From Nocardioides sp. L-11A (lineage in GTDB: Bacteria > Actinomycetota > Actinomycetes > Propionibacteriales > Nocardioidaceae): DNA of 64,000 nucleotides. A program made the position numbers and the translations under genes. This document shows positions 49,718 to 58,057 of this stretch, piece by piece. The DNA lies in the NCBI GenBank assembly GCA_029961745.1, contig CP124680.1:744001-808000 (forward strand), given 5' to 3'. Position 1 is the stretch's first letter. Each line of letters begins with the position of its first letter. The notes under the pieces are model-generated. The model was not told the origin of the DNA. It made no database searches and saw nothing but the letters and a program-made list of their open reading frames with translations.

Positions 49718-50150
49718 GCTCACCGCCCTGGTCGGCGTCGGCCGACGGGGACACGAGGAGGTGCTCGACGGCCACGACCTCGACGGAGAGCAGGTCCGCG
49801 CCGAGCGCGCGGGTCTGGTGGCACACGCCCTCCTCGACCTCGCGCAGGCGGGGGCCGAGGGAGTCCTCCAGGGCGGCGAGCCGCTGGCGGCGTACCCACG
49901 CGCCCGCAGCGGGTACGACGAGCGCGAGCGCGATCCGGTCGACCTCCGCGCGCGGCAGGGTGGCCGAGGACAGCTTGGCCTCCAGCAGGAGGCGGATGTC
50001 GGCGTCGTCGTCGGTGCGGTCGCGGACGGTCACCGGCACCACGAACACCGGCTGGCCCGGCGCGTCACCGCCGCGCGAGCGGGGAGCGTCGTGCCGCCTG
50101 CCGGAACGCAGGCCGAGGGCGCGACGCAAGGAGGAGAGGGTGGACGCCAT
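49704..50150 (-). CDS. Unrecognised protein upstream of the transporter
   Basis: A 148-aa protein with ATG start, first of a three-gene minus-strand operon with the TrkA-C protein and transporter. It is basic at the N-terminus (LRRALGLRSGRRHD), then has an alternating hydrophobic pattern (PVFVVPVTVRDRTDDDADIR) and a C-terminal acidic tail. No membrane helix is clear. Its overlap with the TrkA-C gene suggests a regulatory role for the transporter. Confidence 0.6.
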   Translation of the reverse strand: MASTLSSLRRALGLRSGRRHDAPRSRGGDAPGQPVFVVPVTVRDRTDDDADIRLLLEAKLSSATLPRAEVDRIALALVVPAAGAWVRRQRLAALEDSLGPRLREVEEGVCHQTRALGADLLSVEVVAVEHLLVSPSADADQGGEHGDR

Positions 50151-50264
50151 GGCTCAAGCCAAGTCGCCGGGAGCGTGGCACGGTATGGGTGCTAGCCCCC
50201 ATTTTCGGTGCCGGTGAGGGGTGGTGGCTGGTCCGCGGCGCCCCGGTCGGCGAAGGTGGACACC

Positions 50265-51224
50265 GTGCGGCTCGCGAACTCCTCCCTCTACTGGAAGGTC
50301 TCCCTGATCAACGGCGCCGTGCTGTGCGCGAGCCTGCTGGTGCTCCTGCTCTCACCCGCCCGCGTCTCCCGGCAGGTCGTGGTCTCCGAGGCCGTGGTGC
50401 TCGTGGTCGGCCTGGCCCTGGTTCTCGGGGTCACCGCGGTGCTGCTGCGGCGGGCGCTGGCGCCGGTCGACCGGGTCATCCACGAGATGGCGACGGTGCG
50501 GCTCGGCGGGGTCGGCCAGCGTCTCGACGCCGGCGGCGAGGGACCGGGCGCCCAGCTCGTGCGCAGCTACCACGCCATGCTCGAGCGGCTCGACGACGAG
50601 CGCCGCGCCAGCAGCGCCCAGGCGCTCGCGGCGCAGGAGGCCGAGCGGCACCGGATCGCCCAGGAGCTGCACGACCAGGTGGGCCAGAGCCTGACCGTCG
50701 TACTGCTGGGCCTCAAGCGGCTCGAGGAGCAGGCGCCCCCGGACCTGCGCGACGAGCTCGCGGCGGTCCGCGAGAGCGCCCGCGCCGGCCTGGACGACGT
50801 ACGCCGGGTGGCCCGCGAGCTGCGCCCCGGCGTCCTCGACGACCTCGGCCTCCAGGCGGCGCTGGCGTCGTTGGCGACCGACGTCGCGCGGTACGGCGGG
50901 CCCGCGGTGCGGCGTACCTTCGGGCCGGGGCTGCCCGATCTCAGCCCCCAGGCCGAGATCGTGATCTACCGGGTCGCGCAGGAGGCGTTGACCAATGTCG
51001 TCCGGCACGCCGGCGCGTCCCGGGTCGAGCTGTCCCTGCTGCGGTTGGGCGACGAGGTGGTGCTGGAGGTCGTCGACGACGGGCAGGGACTGCCCCCCGC
51101 CGGCGGCCGGGGCAACGGGACCGGCATCGCGGGCATGCGCGACCGGGCGGACCTGGTGACCGGGTCGGTGGAGGTCGTCTCGTCGGGGCAGGGGACGACG
51201 GTGCGGCTGCGGGTGCCGGCATGA
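50265..51224 (+). CDS. NarL-type sensor histidine kinase (HisKA_3)
   Basis: About 319 aa. Two transmembrane helices (VSLINGAVLCASLLVLLL and AVVLVVGLALVLGVTAVLL), a HAMP-like linker, then HisKA_3 with ERHRIAQELHDQVGQSL (phospho-His in ELHDQ) and HATPase motifs NVVRHAGAS, VVDDGQGLP and GTGIAGMRDR. GTG 50265 is chosen with AAGG 8 nt upstream; GTG codons at 50208 and 50256 are alternatives. No large periplasmic sensor domain. It overlaps its response regulator by 4 bp. Confidence 0.88.
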   Translation: MRLANSSLYWKVSLINGAVLCASLLVLLLSPARVSRQVVVSEAVVLVVGLALVLGVTAVLLRRALAPVDRVIHEMATVRLGGVGQRLDAGGEGPGAQLVRSYHAMLERLDDERRASSAQALAAQEAERHRIAQELHDQVGQSLTVVLLGLKRLEEQAPPDLRDELAAVRESARAGLDDVRRVARELRPGVLDDLGLQAALASLATDVARYGGPAVRRTFGPGLPDLSPQAEIVIYRVAQEALTNVVRHAGASRVELSLLRLGDEVVLEVVDDGQGLPPAGGRGNGTGIAGMRDRADLVTGSVEVVSSGQGTTVRLRVPA

Positions 51225-51889
51225 GCGCCCTCGTCACGGGTCGCCGGATCCGGGTGCTGCTGGCCGACGACCATGCGCTGGTCCGGCACGGGGTCCGGCT
51301 GATCCTCGAGCAGCAGCCCGACATCGAGGTCGTGGCCGAGGCGTCCGACGGGGCCGAGGCCGTGGCGCTGCTGCGCGAGCACGACGTCGACCTCGTCGTC
51401 CTCGACATCGCGATGCCCACGATGACCGGGCTGCAGGCCGCCCGGGAGATCAACCGGCGCCGGGAGCCGCCGCGGATCCTGATGCTCTCGATGCACGACA
51501 ACGAGCAGTACTTCTTCGAGGCGCTCAAGCTCGGCGCCAGCGGCTACGTGCTCAAGTCGGTGGTCGACGAGGACCTGGTCGAGGCGTGCCGGGCCGCCAT
51601 GCGCGACGAGGCGTTCGTCTACCCCGGGGCGATGGGCGCCATCGTGCGCGACTACCTCGACCGGCTGGCCCGCGGCGAGCGGGTGCCGGAGACGGTGCTC
51701 ACCCCGCGTGAGGACGAGGTGCTCAAGCTCATCGCGGAGGGCCGGTCGTCGCGCGAGATCGCCCGGCTGCTCTCGATCAGCGTCAAGACGGTCGAGAAGC
51801 ACCGCTCCAACATCCTCGCCCGGCTGGGGATGAGCGACCGCACGCAGCTGACCCGCTACGCCATCCGGGCCGGTCTCGTGGAGCCGTGA
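51221..51889 (+). CDS. NarL/FixJ-type response regulator
   Basis: A 222-aa regulator. The receiver has VLLADDHALVRHGV (acidic pair), LVVLDIAMPTMTG (phospho-Asp) and GYVLKSVVDEDL (Lys). The LuxR HTH is LTPREDEVLKLIAEGRSSRE then IARLLSISVKTVEKHRSNI. Partner of the kinase encoded just upstream. Targets are not evident. Confidence 0.93.
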   Translation: MSALVTGRRIRVLLADDHALVRHGVRLILEQQPDIEVVAEASDGAEAVALLREHDVDLVVLDIAMPTMTGLQAAREINRRREPPRILMLSMHDNEQYFFEALKLGASGYVLKSVVDEDLVEACRAAMRDEAFVYPGAMGAIVRDYLDRLARGERVPETVLTPREDEVLKLIAEGRSSREIARLLSISVKTVEKHRSNILARLGMSDRTQLTRYAIRAGLVEP

Positions 51890-51898
51890 GTCGTGTCG

Positions 51899-51984
51899 GA
51901 ACAACCGGTCGACCGGTTGTTCTGTCACTTGTCGGGCGTTGCAACGCCCGACAAGTGACAGTTTCGCCGGTCGACCGGTTGTTC
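51899..51984. terminator. Compound palindrome between convergent genes
   Basis: A perfect 24-bp palindrome (51899-51922, arm GAACAACCGGTC) abuts a perfect 40-bp palindrome (51922-51961, arm CTGTCACTTGTCGGGCGTTG). Most of the first is then repeated at 51967-51984. It fills the gap between the response regulator and the ABC exporter, both ending here, so it is a strong two-way terminator candidate. Confidence 0.75.
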
Positions 51985-51992
51985 CTACGCCC

Positions 51993-53966
51993 TCACAGCG
52001 GGACGTCGGCGCGCCGGGGGTCGCACCAGGGGGTGCCGGCGGGGGCGCGGGAGAACTGCTCGTCGTACAGCCGCTTGTAGAGGCCGCCGGCCGCCATCAG
52101 CTGGTCGTGGCTGCCGTGCTCGACGAGCCGGCCGTCCTCCAGCCCGAAGATCACGTCGGCGGAGCGGATGGTGGAGAGCCGGTGGGCGATGGCGATGGTG
52201 GTGCGCGAGCGGGTGGCGCGCTCCAGGGCCTCCTGCACCAGCCGCTCGGTCTCGTTGTCGAGCGCGGACGTCGCCTCGTCGAGGATGAGGATCCGCGGGT
52301 CCTTGAGCAGCACCCGGGCGATGGCGAGGCGCTGCTTCTCGCCGCCGGAGAGGCGGTAGCCGCGCTCGCCGGTGATCGTCTCGTAGCCCGCGGGGAAGCT
52401 CATGATCCGGTCGTGGATGTTGGCGTCGCGCGCTGCCTGCACGATCTCCTCCGGGCGCGCGTCGGGGCGGGCGTAGGCGATGTTGTCGCGGATGGTGCCG
52501 TGGAAGAGATACGGCTCCTGGGTGACCATCCCGACGGCGTCGGCCAGCGAGGAGAGGGTGAGCTCGCGCACGTCGTACCCGTCGATGAGCACGGCGCCCT
52601 CGGTGACGTCGTAGAACCGCGGGACGAGGTACGTCGCCGTGGTCTTGCCGCTGCCGGAGGGGCCCACGATGGCGGCGAGCTGCCCGGGTTCGACCACGAG
52701 CGACACGTCGTCCAGCGCCCAGCCCGATCCCACCGGTCGGTCGGTGCCGTCGTCGGCGTCGGCCTCGATCCGCACCCCCGTCCCACCGAACCGGTCGCGG
52801 TCGACCGTGCCGGACAGCGAGCGCGGCTCGGGGTAGCGGAACCGGACGCCGCGCAGCTCGACCCGCCCCCGCAGCCGGTCGGGTTCGAGGGCGACGGCGC
52901 CGGGCCGCTCGGTGATCGCGGGCTCGAGGTCGAGGTACTCGAAGATCCGGCGGAACAGCGCCATCGAGGTCTGGACGTCGAGCGTCACGCGCATCAGCTG
53001 GAGCAGCGGCATCTGCAGTCGGCTCTGCAGGGTCGTGAACGCGACCAGGGTGCCGGCGGTGATCGTGTCGGCGCCGACGGGGACGTGGCCGGTGATGATC
53101 CAGCCGGCCGCCAGGTAGATCAGCGCCGGCGTGATCGCGAAGAAGGTCTGCACCATCGCGAAGAAGGTCCGGCCGGTCATCGCCTGGTCGACCTGGAGCC
53201 GGGTCTGGCGGCGGTTGGCCTCGCGGTAGCGCTCGACCTCCGACTCGGACCTGTTGAACACCTTGGCGAGCAGGATCCCGCTCACCGAGAGGGCCTCCTC
53301 GGTGATCGCGGTCATCTCCGAGAGGGACTCCTGGGTGCGCCGGGCGAGCCGCTGCCGCGCGCGACCGACCCGGAACTGCAGGCCGATGAACAGCGGCATC
53401 ACGAACAGCGTGAGCACGGTGAGCTGCCAGCTCAGCACGACCATCGACACGAACGCCGCGGTGACGGTGACGGAGTTCTGCACGATCGTCGTCGCGGTGT
53501 CGGTGAGCACCGTGCGTACGCCGGCGACGTCGTTGGCGAGCCGCGACTGGATCGCGCCGGTCTTGGTGGCGGTGAAGAACGCCAGCTCCATCTTCTGCAG
53601 GTGCTCGAAGAGGTCGCCGCGCAGGTCGGCCATCGCGGAGTTCCCGACCGTCGAGGTCAGCCACATCTGCACGATGCCGATGAGGGCCGCCACGATCGGG
53701 ATGGCGCACATGCCGCCGATCAGCCAGGCCAGCAGGTCCAGGCGCGGGCCGCCGCCGTCGAGGGGGAACAGCGCGTCGTCGAACACCGCCCGGGTCAGGA
53801 AGGGCACCATCGCCTGCAGCGCGGCCGCGGCCAGCACGGCCACCAGCACCAGGGTGATCTTGCCGCGGTAGGGGCGTAGCAGGCGGGCGATCCGGGGCAG
53901 CACCGGCGCCCGGCCGCGCAGGTCGGCCGCGGTCAGGTGCGTGACGACCGGGCTCGGGCGGGGCAT
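51993..53966 (-). CDS. ABC exporter, fused permease and ATPase (MsbA/LmrA-like)
   Basis: A 657-aa half-transporter. The N-terminal ABC_membrane domain (about 35-330) has roughly six helices. The ATPase domain (about 380-630) has Walker A GPSGSGKTT, signature LSGGEKQR, Walker B ILILDEATSALD and switch AHRLST. A 20-residue insertion precedes the ATPase core (DRFGGTGVRIEADADDGT). ATG 53966 overlaps the nitroreductase stop by one base. Substrate unknown; it probably works as a homodimer since no partner half is adjacent. Confidence 0.9.
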   Translation of the reverse strand: MPRPSPVVTHLTAADLRGRAPVLPRIARLLRPYRGKITLVLVAVLAAAALQAMVPFLTRAVFDDALFPLDGGGPRLDLLAWLIGGMCAIPIVAALIGIVQMWLTSTVGNSAMADLRGDLFEHLQKMELAFFTATKTGAIQSRLANDVAGVRTVLTDTATTIVQNSVTVTAAFVSMVVLSWQLTVLTLFVMPLFIGLQFRVGRARQRLARRTQESLSEMTAITEEALSVSGILLAKVFNRSESEVERYREANRRQTRLQVDQAMTGRTFFAMVQTFFAITPALIYLAAGWIITGHVPVGADTITAGTLVAFTTLQSRLQMPLLQLMRVTLDVQTSMALFRRIFEYLDLEPAITERPGAVALEPDRLRGRVELRGVRFRYPEPRSLSGTVDRDRFGGTGVRIEADADDGTDRPVGSGWALDDVSLVVEPGQLAAIVGPSGSGKTTATYLVPRFYDVTEGAVLIDGYDVRELTLSSLADAVGMVTQEPYLFHGTIRDNIAYARPDARPEEIVQAARDANIHDRIMSFPAGYETITGERGYRLSGGEKQRLAIARVLLKDPRILILDEATSALDNETERLVQEALERATRSRTTIAIAHRLSTIRSADVIFGLEDGRLVEHGSHDQLMAAGGLYKRLYDEQFSRAPAGTPWCDPRRADVPL

Positions 53967-54640
53967 CAGGCCTCCTGCCCGGACCAGCCGGCGCCCCAGC
54001 GGCCGCGGTGGGCCACCTCCTGCCACGGCGTACGCCGCCGGCGGCTCGCGGAGCCCTGCGCGCCCGTCGCCCGGATCGCCGGGGGGGCGGGATGACCGAT
54101 GGTGATCGCGCCGATCGGGTGCGGTGCCTCGTCCTGCGCGGTGTCCCGGAGGCCGAGGACCTCCTTGACGGCCTCGACCCGGCCGGGGACCAGCCCGAAG
54201 AAGCAGGCGCCGAGCCCTGCGTCGGTCACCGACTGGAGCACCAGCAGCGCGGCCATGGCGGTGTCGAGGTGCCAGTAGGGCATCGCCCAGCGGCCCTCGT
54301 CGTGACCGCCCAGGCCGGCGCGTCGCTTGTCGGCCTCGGCGTACCGGTCGAGATAGGCGTCGCGACGGCTGCAGGGCACGACGACCACGGGCGCGCTCAT
54401 CATGCCCGCCAGCCAGCGGTCGGGGACGCCCTGCGGGCCGGCGTCGTCGGTCTGCGCGGCCCAGAAGCCGTGCACCGCCTCCGGCGTGTCGAGCACGACG
54501 AACGCCCAGCCCTGGGAGAAGCCGGCGCTGGGCGCCCGGGTGGCGTCGTCGAGCGCCCGCTCCAGCACTCCCGGGTCGACCGGGTCCGAGGTGTAGGCGC
54601 GGGTCATCCGCCGTCGGCGTACCACCTCGGAGAACTCCAC
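53966..54640 (-). CDS. Nitroreductase family FMN oxidoreductase
   Basis: A 224-aa protein. VVRRRRMTRAYTSDPVDP is the FMN-phosphate-binding start and DATRAPSAGFSQGWAFVVL the next motif, with LGACFFGLVPGRVEAVKEV and GAITIGHPAPP later. The C-terminal RRRRTPWQEVAHRGRWG is common in actinobacterial members. First gene of a pair with the ABC exporter. Confidence 0.88.
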   Translation of the reverse strand: MEFSEVVRRRRMTRAYTSDPVDPGVLERALDDATRAPSAGFSQGWAFVVLDTPEAVHGFWAAQTDDAGPQGVPDRWLAGMMSAPVVVVPCSRRDAYLDRYAEADKRRAGLGGHDEGRWAMPYWHLDTAMAALLVLQSVTDAGLGACFFGLVPGRVEAVKEVLGLRDTAQDEAPHPIGAITIGHPAPPAIRATGAQGSASRRRRTPWQEVAHRGRWGAGWSGQEA

Positions 54641-54671
54641 CCGCCCAGCCTAGGGGCGACGCACGGCGGAA

Positions 54672-54730
54672 CCTGAGGTAGCCGGGATGTCCGGATAAGG
54701 CAGTTGTCCGATGTAGGGACCTACCTCAGG
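54672..54730. promoter_or_regulatory. Inverted repeat in a divergent promoter region
   Basis: CCTGAGGTAG (54672-54681) and CTACCTCAGG (54721-54730) are exact complements 39 bp apart, between the nitroreductase (minus) and a small gene (plus, 54748). They could bind one looping regulator; no promoter boxes are clear. Confidence 0.4.
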
Positions 54731-54747
54731 CGAGGAGTCTCTACGTC

Positions 54748-54900
54748 ATGAGCAACGACTACTTCATCACCGCGGAGAACGACTACCGCCGTCAGCAGGC
54801 GGCGCGCACCATGGCCGCCAGCCGTGCGGGACGCAGCCGTGCGTCCTGGCTGCGCCGGCTCGCGGCCACCGACCCCAGCGTGGAGCGCCGCTCGCGCTGA
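54748..54900 (+). CDS. Small basic protein
   Basis: A 50-aa frame, ATG start with GAGGAG 12 nt upstream, TGA stop. It begins MSNDYFITAENDYRRQQAAR and continues with an Arg/Ser-rich half ending in VERRSR. Small proteins of this kind, with a Tyr-rich start and basic end, occur in actinobacteria, but I cannot assign a family. It lies 15 bp before the LAL regulator and may be co-transcribed with it. Confidence 0.55.
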   Translation: MSNDYFITAENDYRRQQAARTMAASRAGRSRASWLRRLAATDPSVERRSR

Positions 54901-54915
54901 GCCCCGGTCCGACCC

Positions 54916-57900
54916 GTGCCGGTCCTGTCGGCGGCGGACGCCATGATGGTGTCCGTGGCCGCACACAGCAGCCTGACCATGGTCGGGCGTGACACCGAGC
55001 TCGCCGAGGCCGTCGCCGTGCTCGACGACGCCGTGAGCGCCGCCGAGGCCGGGACGTCCCAGCGGGCGGTGCTGCTGTCCGGCGACGCCGGAGTCGGGAA
55101 GACCCGCCTGCTGCGGGCGCTGCGCGACCATGCCCTCGACGCCGGCTGGCAGGTGCTGGCCGGCCACTGCCTCGACTTCGGCGACAGCGCCCTGCCCTAC
55201 CTCCCCTTCAGCGAGGTGCTGGGTCGGCTCGACGCCAGCCACCCCGACCTGGTCGAGGCGGTGGCCGCCGTCCACCCGGCCCTCGCGCGGCTCCAGCCGG
55301 GACGGCGTACCCGCGTCGTCGGCGACGACACCTCCGACGAGCACAGCCGCGGCTCCGACCGCGGCGACACCCTGGTGGCCGTGCACGCCCTGCTCGAGGC
55401 GGCGGCCACCGAGGCGCCCGTGCTGCTCGTCGTCGAGGACCTGCACTGGGCCGACCAGTCCACGCGCGACATGCTCGGCTTCCTGTTCACCCGGGCCTTC
55501 GCGCGCCCGGTCGCCATCGTGGCGTCGTACCGCTCCGACGACCTGCACCGCCGACACCCCCTGCGCCGTCAGGTGGCCGAGTGGACCCGCCTCCCGCAGG
55601 TCGGGCGGCTCGCGCTCGGCCCGCTGCCCCCCGAAGCCGTGCGGGCTCTGGTCCACGAGCTCGCCCCGACCGGACTCGATGAGCGGTCGGTGAGCCGGAT
55701 CGTCGACCGGGCGGAGGGCAACGCCTTCTTCGTCGAGGAGCTGGTGGCCTCCGGCTCCTGCGCCGACGGCGACGTCCCCGGTGACCTGGCCGACCTACTG
55801 CTCGTCCGGCTCGACCGGCTGTCCGAGGGCGCCCGCCAGGTCGCCCGGGTCGCCAGCGTCGCCGGCCGGCGCGTCGCCCACGACCTGCTCGCCGCCACGG
55901 CCGGCATCCCTGCCGACGAGCTCGACGCCGGGATCCGGCAGGCCGTGGAGATGAACGTCCTCGAGGTCGGCGGCCACCTCTACGCCTTCCGCCACGCGCT
56001 GCTCGGCGAGGCGATCTACGACGACCTGCTGCCGGGGGAGCGGGTCCGGCTCCACGCGCGGTACGTCGACGCGCTCTCCACCGGTGCCGCCCGCGGCACC
56101 TCCGCCGAGCTGGCCCTCCACGCCCGCCGGGCCAACGACCTCGACCGGGCGGTCACCGCGAGCATCGAGGCCGGGGACGAGGCGATGGCCGTCGGCGGGC
56201 CCGACGAGGCGGCCGACCACTACCAGCAGGCGCTCGAGCTGCTCGAGGACCCCGCCCGGGTCGAGCGGCTCGGCGTCGACCACGCCCGGCTCGTGGTCCG
56301 CGCCGCCGACGCGCTGATCACCGGCGGCAACGCCGTCCGCGCGGGCCAGCTGGTCACCGCCCGGCTCGGCCAGCTCTCGCCCGGGGCGCCCGACGCCGAC
56401 CGCGCCCGCCTGCTCAACGCCCAGGCCGAGGTGCTGTCGATGACCGAGACCGAGCTCGACCCGGTCGAGGTCTCGGCACGGGCCCTGGCGCTCGCTCCCG
56501 CGGGCGAGAGCCCGCTGCGGGCGAAGGTGCTCGCCAACCACGCCCGGATCCTCGGTGCCTACCGGCCCGACCATCAGGACGAGGCCGAGGCCTTCGCGAC
56601 CGAGGCGCTGGCCCTCGCCGAACGGCTCGCCATGCCCGAGCTGGCCTCCGACATCGTCACGACCCTGAGCGGCCTGCGGGTCAAGACCGCTGCAGGATCC
56701 GAGCAGGACGCCCTGCGCGGCGCGCTGGAGTCGGCGGTCAACAGCGCCGTCCGGGCCGGCGCCTTCCAGGCCGAGATCCGCGGCCGCTGGCTGCTCGGCC
56801 GGTCCTATCAGGACTCCGGCGACTGGGAGCAGTCCGCGCGCTGGTTCCGCTCGGCCATGGCCCAGGGCGAGCAGGCCGGACTGGTCTGGGCGCCGTTCAG
56901 CATCGAGGCCCGGTGGCAGCTCACCCGGATCAGCTATCTCCTCGGCGACTGGGACGACGTCGTCGCCCTCGTCGACAGCGTCGACGCGATGAGCGGTCCG
57001 CCCATCCCACGGGGGATCCTCGAGCCGGCCCGCCTGGCGGTGCTGGCGGCGCGGGGCGAGGACGTGCTCGACCGGCTGCTCGCGCTGCGCGGGCTCTGGG
57101 AGGACGAGGGCGGCGTGGCGGTCTACAGCGCCGGCGCCGAGATCGACGTCCACGGTCTGCGCGGCGACGCCGCCGCGGCACTCAGCGTCTACGACGACGT
57201 CGTCGAGGTGCTCGGCCGGATCTGGGGCGAGTACTTCGGCGGCCGGATCCGGCTGGCCGCGCTCGCGCTGGTGGCGATCGCGCGGGCGATGTCCGGGGCG
57301 AGCGCGGCCGAGCGCCGGGCCCTGGTGGCGCATGCCGACCGGCTGCTGGCCGACGGCGAGGCGGTGCTCACGGCGATCCGCGAGCGCAGCGGCCCGTGGG
57401 GGCCCGAGGGGCGGATGTGGTCCGACCGGCTCGTCGCCGAGCACCACCGCGTGCACTGGCTCGGTGGTGCCGGCGGTGACGAGTCGCGGCGCGGTGAGCT
57501 GCTCGCCGCCTGGGAGGCCGTGCTCGACTCCACCCTCAAGGTGGGCGACCTGCCCGAGCTGCTCCGGGTGCGGGCGGCGTACTCCCAGATCCTGCGGCTC
57601 ACCGGCGACCCGGCCCGGGCCCGCGCGGAGGCCGACCAGGCCCGCGCGATCGCCGACCGGCTCCGCGCGCCGCTCCTGGTGGCCGACCTGCACGCCGAGC
57701 CCGGAGCGGGGCGGGCCGCGGGGGCCACGACGCACACGGGAGGCGCGGCCCTGACCGCTCGCGAGCTCGAGATCCTGGCCCTGGTCGCCGAAGGCCGCTC
57801 CAACGGCGAGATCGGCAAGCAGCTGTTCATCAGCACCAAGACGGTGAGCGTCCACGTCTCCAACATCCTCGGCAAGCTCGGCGCCGCCGGACGCACCGAG

Positions 57901-57939
57901 GCCGCCGCGATCGCCCGCCGCGACCACCTGCTGCCGTAG
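54916..57939 (+). CDS. LAL-type LuxR regulator with AAA ATPase domain
   Basis: A 1007-aa MalT-like regulator. The N-terminal AAA_16 ATPase has MVGRDTELAEAV, Walker A GDAGVGKTRLL (about residue 57-67) and Walker B VLLVVEDLHWADQ (about 172-184). A long TPR-like helical sensor fills the middle. The C-terminal LuxR HTH is LTARELEILALVAEGRSNGE then TVSVHVSNILGKLGA. GTG 54916 is given; later GTG codons before MVGRD could be the true start. Ligand and targets unknown. Confidence 0.9.
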   Translation: MPVLSAADAMMVSVAAHSSLTMVGRDTELAEAVAVLDDAVSAAEAGTSQRAVLLSGDAGVGKTRLLRALRDHALDAGWQVLAGHCLDFGDSALPYLPFSEVLGRLDASHPDLVEAVAAVHPALARLQPGRRTRVVGDDTSDEHSRGSDRGDTLVAVHALLEAAATEAPVLLVVEDLHWADQSTRDMLGFLFTRAFARPVAIVASYRSDDLHRRHPLRRQVAEWTRLPQVGRLALGPLPPEAVRALVHELAPTGLDERSVSRIVDRAEGNAFFVEELVASGSCADGDVPGDLADLLLVRLDRLSEGARQVARVASVAGRRVAHDLLAATAGIPADELDAGIRQAVEMNVLEVGGHLYAFRHALLGEAIYDDLLPGERVRLHARYVDALSTGAARGTSAELALHARRANDLDRAVTASIEAGDEAMAVGGPDEAADHYQQALELLEDPARVERLGVDHARLVVRAADALITGGNAVRAGQLVTARLGQLSPGAPDADRARLLNAQAEVLSMTETELDPVEVSARALALAPAGESPLRAKVLANHARILGAYRPDHQDEAEAFATEALALAERLAMPELASDIVTTLSGLRVKTAAGSEQDALRGALESAVNSAVRAGAFQAEIRGRWLLGRSYQDSGDWEQSARWFRSAMAQGEQAGLVWAPFSIEARWQLTRISYLLGDWDDVVALVDSVDAMSGPPIPRGILEPARLAVLAARGEDVLDRLLALRGLWEDEGGVAVYSAGAEIDVHGLRGDAAAALSVYDDVVEVLGRIWGEYFGGRIRLAALALVAIARAMSGASAAERRALVAHADRLLADGEAVLTAIRERSGPWGPEGRMWSDRLVAEHHRVHWLGGAGGDESRRGELLAAWEAVLDSTLKVGDLPELLRVRAAYSQILRLTGDPARARAEADQARAIADRLRAPLLVADLHAEPGAGRAAGATTHTGGAALTARELEILALVAEGRSNGEIGKQLFISTKTVSVHVSNILGKLGAAGRTEAAAIARRDHLLP

Positions 57940-58057
57940 CGACCGGTTCCGAGGGATCGGGCGGGCGCGCGTCGCGGACCGGGCGGCGATCGGGCACCCG
58001 GCGATCTCCTACCGTGGGAGGGTGCCGGGGCCCGGGCCGCGGCGTAGCGTCGGCTCC

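Noticed and set aside
51939..53879. 646-codon plus-strand frame opposite the ABC exporter
   Set aside because: All ABC signature motifs are on the minus strand; the plus frame lacks domains.
55795..57927. 710-codon minus-strand frame inside the LAL regulator
   Set aside because: The plus strand has Walker motifs and a LuxR HTH; the minus frame has none and is a shadow.
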